Below, in pieces: positions 50,554-59,435 of a DNA stretch of 64,000 nt. Both the position numbers and the translations under genes were made by a program. The notes below the pieces were generated by a model that was given only the letters and a program-made list of their open reading frames with translations, was not told the DNA's origin and did not search any database. Origin of the DNA: Curvibacter sp. AEP1-3. Lineage in GTDB: Bacteria; Pseudomonadota; Gammaproteobacteria; Burkholderiales; Burkholderiaceae_C. Position 1 is the stretch's first letter, and every line of letters starts with the position of its first letter. The stretch lies in NCBI RefSeq assembly GCF_002163715.1, contig NZ_CP015698.1:3264201-3328200 (forward strand). The letters run 5' to 3'.

Positions 50554-52402
50554 GTTACTCGCTTGGCCGCGTTCGGCCAAGCGACTGATCGTTATTGCAC
50601 TCGATGTAGTGCTTGCGATCTTTTCCACATGGATTGCGTATTCGTTGCGGTTGGATGGATTACATAGACCCGCTGAGGCTCAGTGGTGGGTCTACGGCAT
50701 TGCGCCGGTATTGGCGATCCCCATCTTCATTCGTTTCGGCTTGTATCGCGCGATCTTCCGGTACACCGGTCAGGCTGCATTGATTGCGACGGGTAAAGCA
50801 GTCGCTCTTTATGCGTTTGTCTTGTCCGCACTATTGATGTGGCATCAATGGCCCATGGTGCCGCGCAGTTTGGGTTTGCTTCAGCCGCTGGTGTTTCTGG
50901 TTCTGGTCGGCGCCAGCCGCGCGTTTGCGCGTTTCTGGCTGGCCGAAATGGATGCAAGGGCTCGCGGCTCATCAGGTCGATTGCTGATTTATGGCGCAGG
51001 CAATGCCGGTGCGCAAACCGCTGCGGCTTTGGGTGTGGCGCGTCAATATGAGTTGGTCGGTTTCGTTGACGATGACGACACTATGGCCGGGCGCAGCTTG
51101 AATGGCCTTCCGGTCCACTCCGCAAAGGTCTTATCTCATCTGGTCTCGGCAGAGGCGATCACAGATATTTTGCTCGCTATGCCGAACGCGCCGCGCGAGC
51201 GGCGGAACCAGATCATTGCAGCGCTGGACGGGATGCCGGTGCATGTGCGCACGCTTCCAAGCATGTCCGATCTCGCCAGCGGGAAAGTGACGGTTCAGGA
51301 TATTCGGGAACTCGATATCGAAGATTTGTTGGGCAGGGATCCTGTTCCTCCGTCTGAAGAGCTGTTGAACCGCGAGTTGAATGGCAAAGTCGTCCTGGTA
51401 AGCGGGGCGGGCGGAAGCATCGGCTCAGAGCTCGCGCGTCAGATTTGTGTGCAAATGCCTGCCAAGTTGATCTTGCTGGATCACAATGAATTCGGCTTGT
51501 ATTCCATCCATCAAGAGCTCTTAACCATGCGCTCGGAGCATCGAGCCTCCGTAGAGTTGGTACCGCTTTTGGGCAGCGTTTCGAATGAGGAGCGCTTGCG
51601 CGACGTGCTGTCCACTTACGTGCCCTCGGTGGTTTATCACGCAGCCGCCTACAAGCACGTCCCAATGGTCGAAGACAACCCCGGTGAAGGGGTGCGCAAC
51701 AACATCTTTGGCACCTTGAATCTCGCGCGTGCGGCTGCTGCTGCGGGTGTGAAACGTTTTGTCCTCATCAGTACGGACAAAGCGGTTCGCCCCACCAACG
51801 TGATGGGCGCAACCAAGCGCGTGGCGGAATTGGTGCTGCAGGCCTTGGCGGCAAACAACCCGGAAACCTGCTTTTCCATGGTCCGCTTTGGCAATGTGTT
51901 GGGCTCCAGCGGTAGCGTAGTGCCCCTATTCCGCAAACAGCTGGCCGAAGGCGGCCCGCTCACCGTGACCCACGAAGAGGTCACCCGCTACTTCATGACC
52001 ATTCCCGAGGCGGCTCAGTTGGTGTTGCAAGCCGGCGCCATGGGGCGGGGAGGTGATGTGTTTGTGTTGGATATGGGACAGCCGGTGAAAATCATGGACC
52101 TAGCCCGGCGCATGATTCAACTCTCAGGGCTTTCTGTCCGGGATGCATCACATCCGGATGGCGATATTGAAATTGCCGTAACGGGATTGCGTACCGGCGA
52201 AAAACTTTATGAAGAGCTGCTGATTGGCGACAACCCACAACCGACGGAACACCCCCGAATCATGAAGGCACATGAGCCTTATGTGCCCTGGGAACAACTC
52301 AAGCCAGAGCTCGATGCGCTGTATGTGGCTGCGGAACGTAACGATGTCGCTGCCATCAAGGTGTTTATGCAAAAGCACGTTCAGGGCTATCAGCCGGCCT
52401 GA
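50543..52402 (+). CDS. UDP-sugar 4,6-dehydratase, membrane-anchored (WbpM/PglF type)
   Basis: The 619-residue protein has four N-terminal membrane helices (about residues 14-120), a first Rossmann domain with GAGNAGAQTAAAL near 150, and a second catalytic Rossmann domain with GAGGSIG at 288-294. A STDKAVRPTNVMGATKR block carries the Met-for-Tyr active-site change of the WbpM/PglF/CapD family. These enzymes remove water from UDP-GlcNAc to give UDP-4-keto-6-deoxy-GlcNAc, the first step to bacillosamine. It overlaps the H-NS gene by 11 bp and ends the locus. Confidence 0.93.
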   Translation: MHSKLLAWPRSAKRLIVIALDVVLAIFSTWIAYSLRLDGLHRPAEAQWWVYGIAPVLAIPIFIRFGLYRAIFRYTGQAALIATGKAVALYAFVLSALLMWHQWPMVPRSLGLLQPLVFLVLVGASRAFARFWLAEMDARARGSSGRLLIYGAGNAGAQTAAALGVARQYELVGFVDDDDTMAGRSLNGLPVHSAKVLSHLVSAEAITDILLAMPNAPRERRNQIIAALDGMPVHVRTLPSMSDLASGKVTVQDIRELDIEDLLGRDPVPPSEELLNRELNGKVVLVSGAGGSIGSELARQICVQMPAKLILLDHNEFGLYSIHQELLTMRSEHRASVELVPLLGSVSNEERLRDVLSTYVPSVVYHAAAYKHVPMVEDNPGEGVRNNIFGTLNLARAAAAAGVKRFVLISTDKAVRPTNVMGATKRVAELVLQALAANNPETCFSMVRFGNVLGSSGSVVPLFRKQLAEGGPLTVTHEEVTRYFMTIPEAAQLVLQAGAMGRGGDVFVLDMGQPVKIMDLARRMIQLSGLSVRDASHPDGDIEIAVTGLRTGEKLYEELLIGDNPQPTEHPRIMKAHEPYVPWEQLKPELDALYVAAERNDVAAIKVFMQKHVQGYQPA

Positions 52403-52489
52403 TACCGAGGACTGCATTGCCGGTGCACACATGCGGCACAATTTGGGCCTGAACACTTTCCCCGACTTATCCCCCATTGGGTGCCCTCC

Positions 52490-53389
52490 ATGACAGACGC
52501 TACGACCGCCACCACCATCGCCCCGTTCGACCAAGCCCAAATTCTGGCCCGTGCCTTGCCGTACATCCGCAAGTTCCACGGCAAGACCATGGTGATCAAA
52601 TACGGCGGAAATGCCATGACCGACCCCGCTTTACAAAAGGCCTTCGCGGAGGACGTGGTGTTGCTTAAGCTGGTTGGTATCAACCCTGTCGTTGTACATG
52701 GCGGCGGTCCCCAGATCGAAGGCTTATTGAAGCGTTTGGGCAAAAAAGGGGAATTCATCCAGGGCATGCGCGTCACCGATCCCGAAACCATGGAAGTGGT
52801 CGAGTGGGTCTTGGGTGGTGAAGTGCAGCAAGACATCGTCGGTCTGATCAATCAGGCCGGCGGCAAGGCTGTGGGTTTGACAGGCCGTGACGGGGCCATG
52901 ATCCGAGCCCAAAAGCTCAAGATGGTGGATAGCGCGGACCCGAGCAAAGAACATGACGTCGGCCAAGTGGGCGATATCGTCAGCGTTGATCCCAGCGTAG
53001 TAAAGGCCCTGCAGGATGACGCCTTTATTCCCGTGGTCAGCCCCATCGGGTTTGGGGAAAACAACGAGAGTTACAACATCAATGCCGACGTGGTGGCAGC
53101 CAAGCTGGCCACGGTGTTGCAGGCAGAAAAGCTCATGATGCTGACCAACATCAGCGGCGTGTTGGACAAGCAAGGCGTCCTGATGACAGACCTGACCGCA
53201 AAACGCATTGACGAACTGTTTGCCGACGGCACGATCAGCGGCGGCATGCTGCCCAAGATTGCCGGCGCACTGGATGCAGCCAAGAGTGGCGTGAACTCGG
53301 TGCACATCATTGACGGCCGTGTCCCGCACGTGCTGCTTCTGGAGATTCTGACTGATCAGGCCTTTGGCACCATGATCCGGTCGCAGTAA
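52490..53389 (+). CDS. argB: Acetylglutamate kinase
   Basis: ArgB phosphorylates N-acetylglutamate in arginine synthesis. The 299-residue protein carries KYGGNAM near residue 40, VVHGGGPQI near 65, GLTGRDGAM near 125 and SGGMLPKI near 250, typical of the amino-acid-kinase fold and of the hexameric, arginine-sensitive type by length. ATG 52490 is nine bases after an in-frame GTG; I chose the ATG. The gene stands between the glycan locus and a two-component system and is probably transcribed on its own. Confidence 0.96.
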   Translation: MTDATTATTIAPFDQAQILARALPYIRKFHGKTMVIKYGGNAMTDPALQKAFAEDVVLLKLVGINPVVVHGGGPQIEGLLKRLGKKGEFIQGMRVTDPETMEVVEWVLGGEVQQDIVGLINQAGGKAVGLTGRDGAMIRAQKLKMVDSADPSKEHDVGQVGDIVSVDPSVVKALQDDAFIPVVSPIGFGENNESYNINADVVAAKLATVLQAEKLMMLTNISGVLDKQGVLMTDLTAKRIDELFADGTISGGMLPKIAGALDAAKSGVNSVHIIDGRVPHVLLLEILTDQAFGTMIRSQ

Positions 53390-53393
53390 TCCA

Positions 53394-53446
53394 TTTGCTA
53401 TCTATTTTGTAGCTACTCGCGCATAACGGTAGTGCGCCGGAGAGGG
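53394..53446 (+). repeat. Interspersed intergenic repeat, copy E
   Basis: Blocks TTTGCTATCTATTTTG, AGCTACTCGCGCA and GTGCGCCGGAGAGG match the family. The copy fills the 62 bp between argB and the response regulator, and its GGAGAGG end could double as the ribosome site of the latter at 53452. Confidence 0.65.
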
Positions 53447-53451
53447 TTTTG

Positions 53452-54138
53452 ATGCGGCTCCTGTTGGTTGAAGATGATGTGATGGTGGCTAGCGGCATCA
53501 AGCTGGGCTTGACCGATGCCGGCTATGCCGTGGATTGGGTGGGTAGCGCAGAGCGTGCGCTCGAAGTCACCCAGACGGAGTCCTTTGATGTGGCGGTGGT
53601 GGACATCGGGCTGCCGCACATGGATGGCTTGGCCTTGACCCATTCCCTGCGCAAAAACGGTCAGACCATGCCGGTGCTGATCCTCACAGCGCGAGATGCT
53701 TTGCAGGACCGCGTTCAGGGTCTTGACATGGGGGCAGATGACTACATGGTCAAACCCTTCGAGCTGCCTGAGCTGCTGGCCCGCTTGCGTGCACTTTTGC
53801 GCCGCTCGCAGGCTGCAACCTCCTCGATCTTGAGCTTTGGCCCCCTGGAGCTGGATACCGCTCAGCGCGTGGCCTGTATCCGTGGTGAGGGACAGATTGC
53901 CACTCCCTTGGAGCTGGGCCCCCGCGAATGGACCGTGATGGAATACCTGCTCCTGCAAGCGCCCAAGCCTGCCAACAAGGACAAGCTTTTGCAAGCACTC
54001 ACAGGCTGGGACAAAGAAATTACCCCGAATGCCGTGGAGGTGTACATCTCCCGGCTGCGCGGCAAACTGGAGCCGCATGGCGTGGCGCTTCGCTCCATTC
54101 GCGGGTTCGGTTACCGCCTGGAACTCATCGCAGCCTGA
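53452..54138 (+). CDS. Response regulator, OmpR/TctD type
   Basis: The 228-residue protein has a receiver domain (1-118) with the acidic pair in VEDD, the phospho-acceptor Asp in VVDIGLPHMDG near residue 51, and Lys in VKPFELPE near 102. A C-terminal winged helix (about 130-225) has VYISRLRGKLEPHGVALRSIRGFGYRL. ATG 53452 follows a GGAGAGG site inside repeat copy E. It abuts the sensor kinase gene, its likely partner. Confidence 0.93.
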   Translation: MRLLLVEDDVMVASGIKLGLTDAGYAVDWVGSAERALEVTQTESFDVAVVDIGLPHMDGLALTHSLRKNGQTMPVLILTARDALQDRVQGLDMGADDYMVKPFELPELLARLRALLRRSQAATSSILSFGPLELDTAQRVACIRGEGQIATPLELGPREWTVMEYLLLQAPKPANKDKLLQALTGWDKEITPNAVEVYISRLRGKLEPHGVALRSIRGFGYRLELIAA

Positions 54139-55566
54139 ATGGTCAACGCCGGCATGTCCACCGGTTTGCAGCGGCGGCTGTTGCTTCTGCTCTTGTTGCC
54201 TTTATTTGTACTGGCTTTGTTGAACGCCTGGTTCGACTACCGCTCTGCAGACAGCGCCGCGCTGCAACAAGACAGTCAGCTCCTCAGCCTGGTGCCTTTG
54301 TTGGCTGATTCCATCGTCGCCCGGGGAGATACGGCCGCCGCCGTTCCTGTATTGCTTACAGCACCACCTGTGGAAGAGTTCTTGAACAGTCGTCCGGGCG
54401 CTGCGGCAATTGCCGTCGCTGGCTTGGATGGTGTGGTGCGCGTGGGAGCAGAGTGGCTTTCAGGGGCCCCACCCACGACAAAAGAACCCGCATTTTCCAG
54501 TGAAGAGTTTGAGGGGGTGACTTACCGCATCGTCAGCCAGCGGGTACAGACCGTGGCGGGTGAATTGGTGGTTCGCTTGGCCGATGGTTCGGACCCCCGT
54601 CAGCAATGGCTGCGCTTGCTTGCGTTGAAGGTGGTGCTGCCGAATCTGGTGCTCGCCTTTGCCGGTTTTTTTGCAGTGCGTTGGGCAGTGGGCACCGCAC
54701 TGCGTCCACTACTGGAACTGCGGGATGCTTTGGAGCGGCGCTCCCCGCGCGACCTGTCGGCCCTGGATCCGGACGCGTCGCCCGATGAGGTGAGGCCGTT
54801 GGTGGTGTCCTTGAACCGGCTGTTCGGTCTGGTGAATGCCCAGGCCGAAAGCCAGGCCCGTTTCGTGGCGGATGCGGCGCACCAACTGCGTACGCCGCTA
54901 GCCGGACTACAGGCCCAGGTAGAAGCCTGGGCCCAAGCGGTGGATGCCCAGACTTCCGATAAAAATACGGCATCAGCGTCCGCCGGCTCAGCGCAAGCAG
55001 CTATTACTTTAGGAGCGGACCAGGTCTTGCGCTTGCGCCACGCTGCCCGCCGGACGTCCCAGCTTGCCAACCAGTTACTGGCCCTCTCTAGGGCTGATGC
55101 GCGCAGCGCCAACGTGCAGCCGTTGCAACGCATCGATCTGCAGCAACTGTGCGAGGCGGTACTGGAGTCGCAACTGGACGCGGCGATGGACAAAAACATA
55201 GACTTGGGGCTCGATGCCAGCCCGGTGCACATCAGCGGGCAAGAGTGGTTGTTGCGCGAATTACTGGTGAATCTGGTCGATAACGCGATCAAGTACACGC
55301 CCTCAGGCGGGCACGTCACCATCCGCTGCGGCCAGGGGCGCTATGCGTTCCTGGAGGTGGAAGATGACGGCCCCGGCGTGCCGCAGGCAGAGCATCAACG
55401 TGTGCTGGAACGCTTCTACCGGGTTGCGGGTACGGCCGTGGAGGGGAATGGATTGGGGCTTGCGATTGCCAATGAAATTGCGCTGGTCCATCGCAGTCAG
55501 CTGGAGCTCAAGCCCGGTGGGGCGGGGCGGGGTCTGTGTGTAGGGCTGCGATTTCCCCCGGCCTGA
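54139..55566 (+). CDS. Sensor histidine kinase, TctE type
   Basis: The 475-residue inner-membrane kinase has an N-terminal helix (12-35), a periplasmic 2CSK_N-type sensor domain (about 36-150), a second helix near 160-180, a HAMP-like linker, the phospho-acceptor His in FVADAAHQLRTPLAGL near residue 245, and an ATPase domain with NLVDNAIKYTP near 378 and GNGLGLAIANE near 437. TctE-type systems sense carboxylates and control tricarboxylate transporters. The gene starts directly after the regulator stop. Its signal is unknown; the Bug protein at 21312 is far away. Confidence 0.92.
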   Translation: MVNAGMSTGLQRRLLLLLLLPLFVLALLNAWFDYRSADSAALQQDSQLLSLVPLLADSIVARGDTAAAVPVLLTAPPVEEFLNSRPGAAAIAVAGLDGVVRVGAEWLSGAPPTTKEPAFSSEEFEGVTYRIVSQRVQTVAGELVVRLADGSDPRQQWLRLLALKVVLPNLVLAFAGFFAVRWAVGTALRPLLELRDALERRSPRDLSALDPDASPDEVRPLVVSLNRLFGLVNAQAESQARFVADAAHQLRTPLAGLQAQVEAWAQAVDAQTSDKNTASASAGSAQAAITLGADQVLRLRHAARRTSQLANQLLALSRADARSANVQPLQRIDLQQLCEAVLESQLDAAMDKNIDLGLDASPVHISGQEWLLRELLVNLVDNAIKYTPSGGHVTIRCGQGRYAFLEVEDDGPGVPQAEHQRVLERFYRVAGTAVEGNGLGLAIANEIALVHRSQLELKPGGAGRGLCVGLRFPPA

Positions 55567-55638
55567 ATTTCAAAGTAGCCTGCTGGCGTGTGCGAGAATT
55601 TGAGTGGCCACTAACTTCAACGTTCTGCAGAGCAACCT

Positions 55639-56310
55639 ATGTCTGACTCCACGGCTGCCCCGACCGACGCCCCTGACACCTCGGCTCAACCCGACGACGC
55701 GGCACCCGCGCGCAAGCGGCCCAAGCCGGGTGAGCGCCGGGTTCAGATCCTCCAAATGCTCGCGACCATGTTGGAGCAGCCCGGGGGGGAACGCATTACC
55801 ACCGCTGCACTGGCCGCGCGCCTGGAGGTGAGTGAAGCTGCGCTTTACCGCCATTTTGCGAGCAAGGCCCAGATGTTCGAGGGACTGATTGACTTCATCG
55901 AGCAAACTGTTTTTTCACTGATCAATCAGATAGTCGAGAAAGAGGCTGCTGACGCCGGGCCCGCAACCGGCACGCGCCAGGCGAGCAGGATCGCAGGCAT
56001 GTTGGTGCAGTTTGCAGAAAAGAACCCCGGCATGACCCGCGTCATGGTGGGCGATGCCCTGGTGTTGGAGCACGAGCGCCTGCAGCAACGCATGAACGCG
56101 CTGTTCGACAAAGTGGAGTCCACCATCAAGCAGTGCCTGCGCGATGCGGCCTTGAATGCGCCCGCATCCGGGCCCAGGCCGGACCCGCAAGTGCAAGCCG
56201 CGGCCGTGGTGGCTCTTGTGGCCGGGCGCTTGCAGCGCTATACCCGTTCCGGATTCAAGCGCTCGCCCTCGGAACACCTGGAGCCTGCACTTGCCCTCAT
56301 CCTCGGGTAA
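55639..56310 (+). CDS. slmA: Nucleoid occlusion factor SlmA (TetR fold)
   Basis: SlmA binds specific chromosomal sites and FtsZ to keep the division septum away from the nucleoid. The 223-residue protein has a disordered Asp/Pro-rich N-terminus (1-35), a helix-turn-helix with AALAARLEVSEAALYRHFASKAQMFEGLIDFIEQ, and the C-terminal helices of the family. In Betaproteobacteria slmA usually lies close to argB, as here. No SlmA-binding site was looked for. It is transcribed in the same direction as the two-component genes, 72 bp after them. Confidence 0.9.
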   Translation: MSDSTAAPTDAPDTSAQPDDAAPARKRPKPGERRVQILQMLATMLEQPGGERITTAALAARLEVSEAALYRHFASKAQMFEGLIDFIEQTVFSLINQIVEKEAADAGPATGTRQASRIAGMLVQFAEKNPGMTRVMVGDALVLEHERLQQRMNALFDKVESTIKQCLRDAALNAPASGPRPDPQVQAAAVVALVAGRLQRYTRSGFKRSPSEHLEPALALILG

Positions 56311-56379
56311 ACCCTAGATTTCCTTAGAAGTGACCCTCTAGAGGGGGCGGATACTTCACAGCACTCGGTGAAATGCTGC

Positions 56380-56403
56380 AAAATAGCACGGTCGTTCTAT
56401 TTT
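56380..56403. promoter_or_regulatory. Near-perfect 24-bp palindrome, candidate TetR operator
   Basis: AAAATAGCACG (56380-56390) and CGTTCTATTTT (56393-56403) are inverted copies with one mismatch and a two-base centre. It ends 16 bp before the ATG of the TetR-type gene at 56420, where a bound repressor would block translation start or transcription. The encoded regulator is the likely ligand. Confidence 0.6.
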
Positions 56404-56419
56404 GGATGGTATTTCGCTT

Positions 56420-57094
56420 ATGTCGTCTGTCGCTGAAAACGCTCTTGAAGCTGTGCCTGCAGAGGCTGGTGCCAAACGCGCTCCTGCACGCCGCGCCATG
56501 CAAAAAGGGCAGCAAACCAAAGCGGCCATTGTGGAAGCTGCTCTGGGCCTTGCGACCCAGATCGGTCTCGAAGGCCTGAGCATCGGTGCGCTGGCGGAAG
56601 TCACGCAGATGAGCAAGTCCGGCGTGTTTGCGCACTTCGGCTCCCGCGAGGAAATGCAGATCTCCGTGATCCGCGAATACTTCAATCGCTTTGAGCAGGA
56701 AGTCTTTTATCCAGCCCTGCATGCGGACCGCGGACTGCCTCGCGTGGAAGCTTTGTTCGGCAATTGGATGAAGCGCGTCGCCGTGGAAATCCAGTCCGGT
56801 TGCATTTTCATCAGCGGCGCCGTCGAATTCGATGACCGCCCGGGCCCGGTGCGCGACGCTCTGGCCTCTTCCGTACAAACCTGGCTCAGCGCCCTGTACC
56901 GCGCCGTCGTGCTGGCCAAGCAATGCGGCCACCTGCGTCCGGAAGCGGATGAACAGCAGATGGCCTTTGAAATCCACGGCCTCATCCTGGCCCTGCACTA
57001 CGAAGCCCGTTTCCTAAAAAACCCCGGTTCTATCGAGCGCGCGAACCGTGGTTTTTCCAACATCCTTGCGCGCTACGCAATCACCTCCGTGTAA
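56420..57094 (+). CDS. TetR/AcrR-family regulator of the beta-oxidation operon
   Basis: The 224-residue protein has a disordered basic N-terminal segment (1-30) and a TetR helix-turn-helix: TKAAIVEAALGLATQIGLEGLSIGALAEVTQMSKSGVFAHFGSREEM. The ligand-binding half has no recognised signature. It lies 45 bp before the acyl-CoA dehydrogenase gene and probably represses the operon unless acyl-CoA is present. That role is inferred from position. ATG 56420 was chosen over a TTG at 56402, which lies inside the palindrome. Confidence 0.85.
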   Translation: MSSVAENALEAVPAEAGAKRAPARRAMQKGQQTKAAIVEAALGLATQIGLEGLSIGALAEVTQMSKSGVFAHFGSREEMQISVIREYFNRFEQEVFYPALHADRGLPRVEALFGNWMKRVAVEIQSGCIFISGAVEFDDRPGPVRDALASSVQTWLSALYRAVVLAKQCGHLRPEADEQQMAFEIHGLILALHYEARFLKNPGSIERANRGFSNILARYAITSV

Positions 57095-57139
57095 GCGCCA
57101 CAACCCATCTTCACCCCCAGTTACCTAGGAGAACTCACC

Positions 57140-58936
57140 ATGCCCACCTATACCCCCCCGATCCGTGACATGCAGTTTGTGATGCACGAAGTGCTCAAAG
57201 TGGCGGATGACTTGAAACAAATCCCCAAGCACGCGGACATCGATGCAGACACCATTAACGCGGTGCTGGAAGAGGGCGGCAAGTTCGCTGCCGAAGTGGC
57301 CTTCCCCCTGAACATCAGCGGTGACACCGAAGGTTGCACGATTGACCAGACCACCCACAAGGTCACCACCCCCAAGGGCTTCAAAGAAGCTTATCGCCAG
57401 TACATCGACGGCGGTTGGGCAGCATTGGCCTGTGACCCCGAGTACGGCGGACAAGGCCTGCCCTATGTGGTCAACGGCATGTTCTACGAAATGCTCAACA
57501 GCGCCAACCAGGCGTGGACCATGTACCCCGGTCTGACCCACGGTGCGTATGCTGCGCTGGAAACACACGGCACCCCTGAGCAAAAAGCAACCTACCTGCC
57601 CAAGATGACCAGCGGCGAGTGGACCGGTACGATGTGCCTGACCGAACCTCATTGCGGTACCGATTTGGGCCTGATGCGCACCAAGGCCGAGCCCCAGGCC
57701 GACGGTACCTACAAAATCACCGGCAACAAGATCTTCATCAGCGCCGGCGAACACGACATGACCGACAACATCATTCACTTGGTGTTGGCCCGCTTGCCCG
57801 ATGCGCCTCCAGGCATCAAAGGCATCAGCCTGTTCATCGTGCCCAAGTTCCATGTGAATGCAGACGGCTCCCTGGGCGAGCGCAATGGCATTTACTGTGG
57901 CGGCCTGGAGCACAAAATGGGCATCCATGGCAATGCCACCTGCCAGATGGTCCTGGAAAACGCCGTGGGCACCATGGTCGGCCAGGCCAACAAGGGCATG
58001 CAAGGCATGTTCGTGATGATGAATGCCGCACGCCTGGGCGTGGGCAACCAGTCCCTGGGCCTCACCGAAGTCGCATTCCAGAACGCCTTGGCCTACGCCA
58101 AAGACCGCATCCAGATGCGCAGCCTCTCCGGTACCAAGGCCAAAGACAAGCCCGCGGACCCGATCATCGTGCACCCCGACGTGCGCAAGATGTTGATGAC
58201 TGCTCGTGCCTATGCTGACGGCGGTCGTGCCTTGCAGGTCTACTGCTCCATGCTGCTGGAAAAAGAGCACAACCACCCCGATGAAAAGGTGCGCAAAGAC
58301 GCAGGCGAAATGCTCGCTTTGCTGACCCCGATTGCCAAAGCCTTCCTGACCGACAACGGCCACATTGCCACCAACGCCTGCATGCAGGTCTTTGGCGGCC
58401 ACGGCTTCATCAAGGAATGGGGCATGGAGCAGTTTGTGCGCGACAACCGCATCAACATGATCTATGAAGGCACCAACACCATCCAGTCTTTGGACTTGCT
58501 GGGCCGCAAAGTTTTGGGCAACAACGGTGCCACCCTCAAGAAGTTCGGCAAACTGGTCGGCGTGCTGGTGGCCGAAGAAGGCGTGAACGAAAAGATGGCT
58601 GAATTCATCACCCCGATCGCCATCCTGGGCGAGCAGATGACCAAGTTCACCACCGAAGTCGGCTTCAAGGGTTTCCAGAACCCCGATGAAGTGGGCGCCG
58701 CTGCTGTGGATTACCTGCGCGTGGCAGGTCACTTGGTGTTCGGCTACTTCTTTGCCCGTATGGCCCAGGTGGCGCTGCGTGAAATTGCGGCCGGTAGCAC
58801 CGACCCGTTCTATACCGCCAAGCTGCAGACCGCACGCTTCTACTTCGCCAAGCTGTTCCCCGAGACCGCGACCCTGATGCGCACAGCCCGCACCGGTTCC
58901 AAAGTTTTGATGGACACCGACGCCGCCTTGGCTTAA
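57140..58936 (+). CDS. Acyl-CoA dehydrogenase, long form
   Basis: The 598-residue FAD enzyme makes the trans-2-enoyl-CoA in the first step of beta-oxidation. It has the N-terminal helical domain, the FAD-binding block with CLTEPHCGTDLG near residue 165 and KIFISAGEHD near 198, and YEGTNTIQSLDLLGRKVLG near 440, where the Glu of EGTN is the likely base. The additional C-terminal part (about 470-598) is typical of the long ACAD family found next to FadN/FadA homologues. A CTAGGAG site precedes ATG 57140. Confidence 0.93.
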   Translation: MPTYTPPIRDMQFVMHEVLKVADDLKQIPKHADIDADTINAVLEEGGKFAAEVAFPLNISGDTEGCTIDQTTHKVTTPKGFKEAYRQYIDGGWAALACDPEYGGQGLPYVVNGMFYEMLNSANQAWTMYPGLTHGAYAALETHGTPEQKATYLPKMTSGEWTGTMCLTEPHCGTDLGLMRTKAEPQADGTYKITGNKIFISAGEHDMTDNIIHLVLARLPDAPPGIKGISLFIVPKFHVNADGSLGERNGIYCGGLEHKMGIHGNATCQMVLENAVGTMVGQANKGMQGMFVMMNAARLGVGNQSLGLTEVAFQNALAYAKDRIQMRSLSGTKAKDKPADPIIVHPDVRKMLMTARAYADGGRALQVYCSMLLEKEHNHPDEKVRKDAGEMLALLTPIAKAFLTDNGHIATNACMQVFGGHGFIKEWGMEQFVRDNRINMIYEGTNTIQSLDLLGRKVLGNNGATLKKFGKLVGVLVAEEGVNEKMAEFITPIAILGEQMTKFTTEVGFKGFQNPDEVGAAAVDYLRVAGHLVFGYFFARMAQVALREIAAGSTDPFYTAKLQTARFYFAKLFPETATLMRTARTGSKVLMDTDAALA

Positions 58937-58983
58937 AAAAGTACTGCGTTTCCCCTTCCACTTTTTAACGACAGGAGACTTTC

Positions 58984-59418
58984 ATGATTCGCAACACGCT
59001 CGTAATTGCTCTCAGCCTGACAGCTACCGCCGCCATGGCGCAAATGAGTCCCGTGGGGCTCTGGCGCCAGGTGGACGATAAAACCGGTCTGGCCAAGTCG
59101 GAGATCCGGATTGTTGAAGAGAACGGCGTAGTCATTGCGCGCATCGAAAAGCGCCTAGACCCCGCTGCCAAGCCGGACGACAAGTGCGATGAATGCAAGG
59201 ACGACCGCAAGGGCAAGCCCATCGTGGGTCTTGAGATCATCCGCGGAGTCAAGAAAGTGGAAGGCAAAGACGTATGGGATGGCGGCAAGATCCTGGACCC
59301 TGCTGAGGGCAAGGAATACAACGCCCGCCTGACCCCCATCGAGGGTGGCAAAAAACTGGAGATGCGCGGTTCCATCGCCTTCTTCGGCCGAACCCAAACC
59401 TGGACCCGTATCCAGTAA
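58984..59418 (+). CDS. DUF2147 periplasmic protein
   Basis: The 144-residue protein has a signal peptide of about 20 residues ending AAMAQ, then a DUF2147 domain: SPVGLWRQVDDKTG, EVGI-like strand segments, and the PIVGLEIIRGVKK block near residue 75. The Cys pair in KCDECKDD could bind metal or form a disulphide. The function is unknown; it sits between the acyl-CoA dehydrogenase and FadN-type genes on the same strand with 47- and 17-bp gaps, so it is probably part of the operon. Confidence 0.87.
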   Translation: MIRNTLVIALSLTATAAMAQMSPVGLWRQVDDKTGLAKSEIRIVEENGVVIARIEKRLDPAAKPDDKCDECKDDRKGKPIVGLEIIRGVKKVEGKDVWDGGKILDPAEGKEYNARLTPIEGGKKLEMRGSIAFFGRTQTWTRIQ

Positions 59419-59435
59419 TCATTTCAGGAAAAACT

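Noticed and set aside
56334..56345. CCCTCTAGAGGG palindrome after slmA as terminator
   Set aside because: No T-run follows and the perfect palindrome leaves no loop; it may be a repeat remnant.
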